Shown here piece by piece: positions 55,926-64,000 of a stretch of DNA of 64,000 nt; position 1 is the stretch's first letter; every line of letters starts with the position of its first letter. Source of the stretch: Hormiphora californensis (Eukaryota; Ctenophora; Tentaculata; Cydippida; Pleurobrachiidae); contig CM035356.1 in assembly GCA_020137815.1 (NCBI GenBank), positions 5,223,753-5,287,752 of the forward strand, read 5' to 3'. Under the pieces are notes generated by a model. It was not told the origin of the DNA and ran no database searches. It saw only the letters and a list, made by a program, of their open reading frames with translations. The translations under genes were made by a program, and so were the position numbers.

Positions 55926-56539
55926 GGAGGCATGTACGAGTGTATGCCTACTATGTGCATTTTCTACTTTTCTCCACAGTACAGACAGTACACAATGTGA
56001 AACACACACACTCAACATAGTACTGAGTAGGTAGTTCACCCTTCCCTTCCACCCAGCACGATAGATGCTCTTCCCGTGCCAACATTCACCACTATTGAGA
56101 TGATGGAGATGTTCTAAACTAGTATAGAGAGAGAGAGAGGGGTCAAGCAAGTCAAGCATTGAGATGAACATTATTTTCCTCATCTCATAAGACAAGGTAA
56201 ACAGGTGTGATAAATGAGAGAGTTATAATAGGAGTGTAATCCCCAGGGGGAATAATCTCTATTTTTTAAGAAACCCTTCACTAAATAAATACATGGTGAG
56301 GTATATATTCATTTTTCTAACTGTGAGTACAGACGTCCACAAATCCGCTTACCCAAACTCAATATAATTAAATCACTCATCTGAGAACCCGTCAAATCGC
56401 CTGATCCCCCAAGTCAAGAACAACTTGTGGGCAGTCAGTGGCAACTGGCACCCTTGTGCAGGGATCTGGACTGGAAATTCATAATGTGGTAAAATCGCTC
56501 AACGTTTTGGCCTGTTTTCCAGTGCAAAGCCACCGCAGG

Positions 56540-56760
56540 TACCCTCTCCGGCCTCCCTGGTAAACCCCTCTACATAACATGTATAAACCCCCATCCTGAT
56601 AAGTGATAACCCCTGGTAACCCCATGCAAACCCTACCCTGGCAACCCCCTCCCTGGTACTATACCCCCCCCCCACTAATAACCGCCTAGTAACCCCCTCC
56701 TCTACTTGTAACCCCCTCCCTGGTAACTCCCCCCCCCATGTAAACCCCCTGCATCTACTC
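56540..56760. repeat. Irregular GTAACCCCCTCCCTG repeat in the FZ-gene intron
   Basis: Repeated TGGTAACCCCCTCC / TGTAAACCCCCT units start at the donor of exon 2 and run downstream of it; another repeat abutting an exon border. Confidence 0.75.
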
Positions 56761-56762
56761 AC

Positions 56763-57466
56763 GGTTGACAGGCAGTGCCAGTTCAGTCATCTTCTTCTCA
56801 GTAACAGGAGGTTGTTCAGTCCTATCGTACTGCTGGCGTGTTAATGGCTCAGTGGGGTCAGGTAGTGGTTTCTCTACTGGCTGGACACACTCATCCTCAC
56901 CAGATGGAACGTGGATAGGAAACCTGCCGCACCTCCACTGGTTAGGCCAGGACAGTGAGTGAGATTTGATGAGCTCTTCACACCGGTCACGGACGTTGAT
57001 ACACAGACCACGACACGGCTGAACCTGAAAATGGGGGCATATGTTGTGGTGGTAGTTTGGAGACCGGGTAGCTGTTTAAATTGAGAGAGAACAGCAGCGA
57101 TTTTCACAAAAAGTTATGGTCTGAGTTTATCCGGTAGTATAAATTATATGATAATCGAATTCTGGTCTTTGTTCCCATTAAACTCTCTATCGTTACCTTT
57201 ATTCCGCTGCCGTTGCAGTAGGGAGCATAAAGTGAGCACAAAAACAACTTAATATCAGAACTGCACGAGGAATCAAAATACTCCGCATAAGCCTGGAGCT
57301 CATTGGCCGCATCCCGCTGGGTATTGTGGCCCATCTCATTTGGGAATCGTGTTCTGTTGTAGTTTAGGTCTGAGCATAGCCCGATGGATAAGGCCTCACA
57401 AGTAAACTCTTCCGCGGAGGCAATGCTGTGTAGGGAGATGAGACAGAGGACTGGGAGAAATAACAT
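56763..57466 (-). CDS. Frizzled-type cysteine-rich domain protein, 3' partial
   Basis: Exon 1 (57466-57197) starts with a signal peptide (MLFLPVLCLISLHSIASA), then the FZ domain: CEALSIGLCSDLNYNRTRFP, N-x-x-GH-x-x-Q (NEMGHNTQRDAANELQAYAE), CSSDIKLFLCSLYAPYC. Exon 2 (57024-56763) joins in phase and completes the domain: VQPCRGLCINVRDRCEELIK, WPNQWRCGRFP, GEDECVQP, followed by a Pro/Glu-rich linker that ends at a GTGAGT donor. All ten FZ cysteines appear present. FZ domains bind Wnt lipids; whether this is a seven-pass Frizzled, an sFRP or another FZ protein cannot be told because downstream exons were not identified in 55-56.7 kb. Confidence 0.88.
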
Positions 57467-58455
57467 GGCTAGAATACATTGATTTGTTATTATTAATATT
57501 ATTAAATCTATATAACTTAATCATCATACAAATATTTAATCAATTTAATTGTATAAATAAACCCCTGATTTGTTAACACCGCTGGTAAGCAATCAAGATA
57601 TAACTCATTAGCTAGTGTTATGCATTCGCGATGATCATCACAGAAACTGAAACACGGCAACCTTTTTGTGCTAACTCTCCTTTACATTGGGAGCGCACCG
57701 AAAGAGGGTCGAGCAAGGCAAGCAACAGTTGAACAAAACGGGCTTCCAATGAATCACTTTAATGCTAACTTTAACATCACTAAATTCAGATTGCGAAGGA
57801 AACAAAATAAGGTGTCGCCATACAATGAGCAGGACACGGCAGCAAAGTTTTTGCTACGTAGTCTGTTGTCCGTACGATGAATCGCCTCCGGGCAGCGGGC
57901 TCGCGTCAGGTGAGCCCGGTGAAATAGCCGTCAGATTAGGAACATGTCAACACAGTTTCAACATCACGCTTGGCCTCCACCTGAGTGCCCTGTATGGCAA
58001 TATACGCTGTATCAGGTGGTCGTCAAAAACGCACGCACAAAATGAAAACATCACGCAACTTTTAAAAAAGCTTCGTCACACTTTGGATTTTTTACTTCGC
58101 GTAAAACTTTTGTAAGTGCACGCGCGCCGCGCAACGAAGAAATAAATGCGCGTGCCAAGTGTGACGTCACCAATTTTACCATCCAGAGATAAACGAAGAG
58201 CAAAACGCATATCTTTTCATTCATTTAAAGCCCCAAAGATAATCATTCATTATTTACAAAGTGATTTCTCTTCTTAACAACTGAACTTCATCAACGACAG
58301 AATAGTCAAAATAAAATAATTTAACAAAATAAAACTGAGCTGGTAAAAACATGCGATTAGTCCCCCTGTGTATTGTTAAGGTTGTTTGTTAGAAAGTGTT
58401 ATGCCACCGAAAAGTAGGGTACATGCAGTACATCATAAGGGTGTTTACACGTGTT
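57467..58455. other. Intergenic between FZ-domain gene and SLC39A7
   Basis: AT-rich promoter-side flank of the FZ gene (57467-57560), then mixed sequence with GC-rich patches near 58110-58160. An open frame at 57762-58115 has no recognisable domain. Confidence 0.45.
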
Positions 58456-63206
<4,751 letters not shown>

Positions 63207-63568
63207 CTGCACAGAGAGAGATGGAGTGGTTAGTGAATAGAGGCCAGATAGAGATGGAGTAGTGAATAGAGGGAGAGGAGAATTAGAAACAGAATCATCT
63301 GAAATTACTATAGCATGTAGCCGGGTAGGGAGCGGGTAGGGAATTGTTAGGGACATGGACACATATGTTATAATATGTAATGTGTAATGTGAGTGTAGTA
63401 GGCGAATGTTATGACTTTTGACACTGAGGTTATTTCTCCTTTCCCCTGGTCTCTCTTTTCCGGGTTTGCAGTGTTTTCAAAGGACACATAAAAGTCGAAA
63501 GCAGCACATGATAGTGTGAGGAAACGATGGTAAGAATTCCAGAGAGAGGGAGATAGAGATAAAGAGGG

Positions 63569-63830
<262 letters not shown>

Positions 63831-64000
63831 TGCTACTAAACGTAACTCAGATATTTTGGGCGAGAGAAGAACAATAGTCTAGGCTCTAGAGATATAATTT
63901 AGCACTCATTCTACACAGTACATGTTTAGTTACAGTAGCATACAGTGCCGAGTTGCAGGATGTAACTACCGTATAACACTGTAGTTACACAGCATACACT

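Noticed and set aside
57762-58115. 117-residue open frame between the FZ gene and SLC39A7
   Set aside because: No domain, overlapping alternative frames of similar length, no splice context.

Overview
This is nuclear genomic DNA of an invertebrate animal. The coding potential is split into short exons (about 50-260 bp) with ordinary GT/AG introns. The proteins include metazoan types: a frizzled-type cysteine-rich domain, LDL-receptor class A repeats joined to GDNF/GAS1-like domains, a class A GPCR and a C2H2 zinc-finger protein. There are very many long (GA)n/(CT)n microsatellites, hAT-type MITEs, foldback elements and a Penelope-like retroelement. The sequence does not let me name the phylum.

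Layout. 608-7701 (-): ETFDH, mitochondrial electron-transfer flavoprotein:ubiquinone oxidoreductase; 12 exons are readable and the last (4Fe-4S) exon is missing, probably off the left edge. 9701-10330 (-): a small TAF13/SPT3-like histone-fold protein. 11.3-15.1 kb: nested mobile DNA containing a nearly intact Penelope-like element (RT plus GIY-YIG endonuclease, one in-frame stop). 15312-19459: a 4.1 kb element with perfect 92-bp terminal inverted repeats carrying a broken LINE-ORF1-like gene. 19.5-25.9 kb (+): a possible N-myristoylated small protein, an orphan phosphoglycerate kinase C-terminal exon, a C2H2 zinc-finger gene and TTC33. 25981-27532 (-): a damaged class A GPCR. 26.5-30.2 kb: sequence quality collapses into homopolymer runs that are almost certainly artefact. 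30.2-34.8 kb: repeats with no gene I can support. 34799-43444 (-): a predicted secreted, GPI-anchored receptor with LDLa and GDNF/GAS1-like domains. 44.2-53 kb: low-quality sequence, a 100-N gap and repeat debris. 56763-57466 (-): a frizzled cysteine-rich-domain protein. 58456-63206 (-): SLC39A7/ZIP7-type zinc transporter, 5' end off the right edge.

The genes are not an operon and do not form an obvious pathway. The most unusual structural theme is that short tandem duplications repeatedly start exactly at exon-intron junctions and copy the splice site with them: ETFDH exon 8 acceptor (4 copies, 35-bp unit), ETFDH exon 11 donor (2 copies), the histone-fold gene exon 3 donor (14 copies, 35-bp unit), the LDLa gene donor (2 copies) and the acceptor of the small 19.5-kb gene (2 copies).
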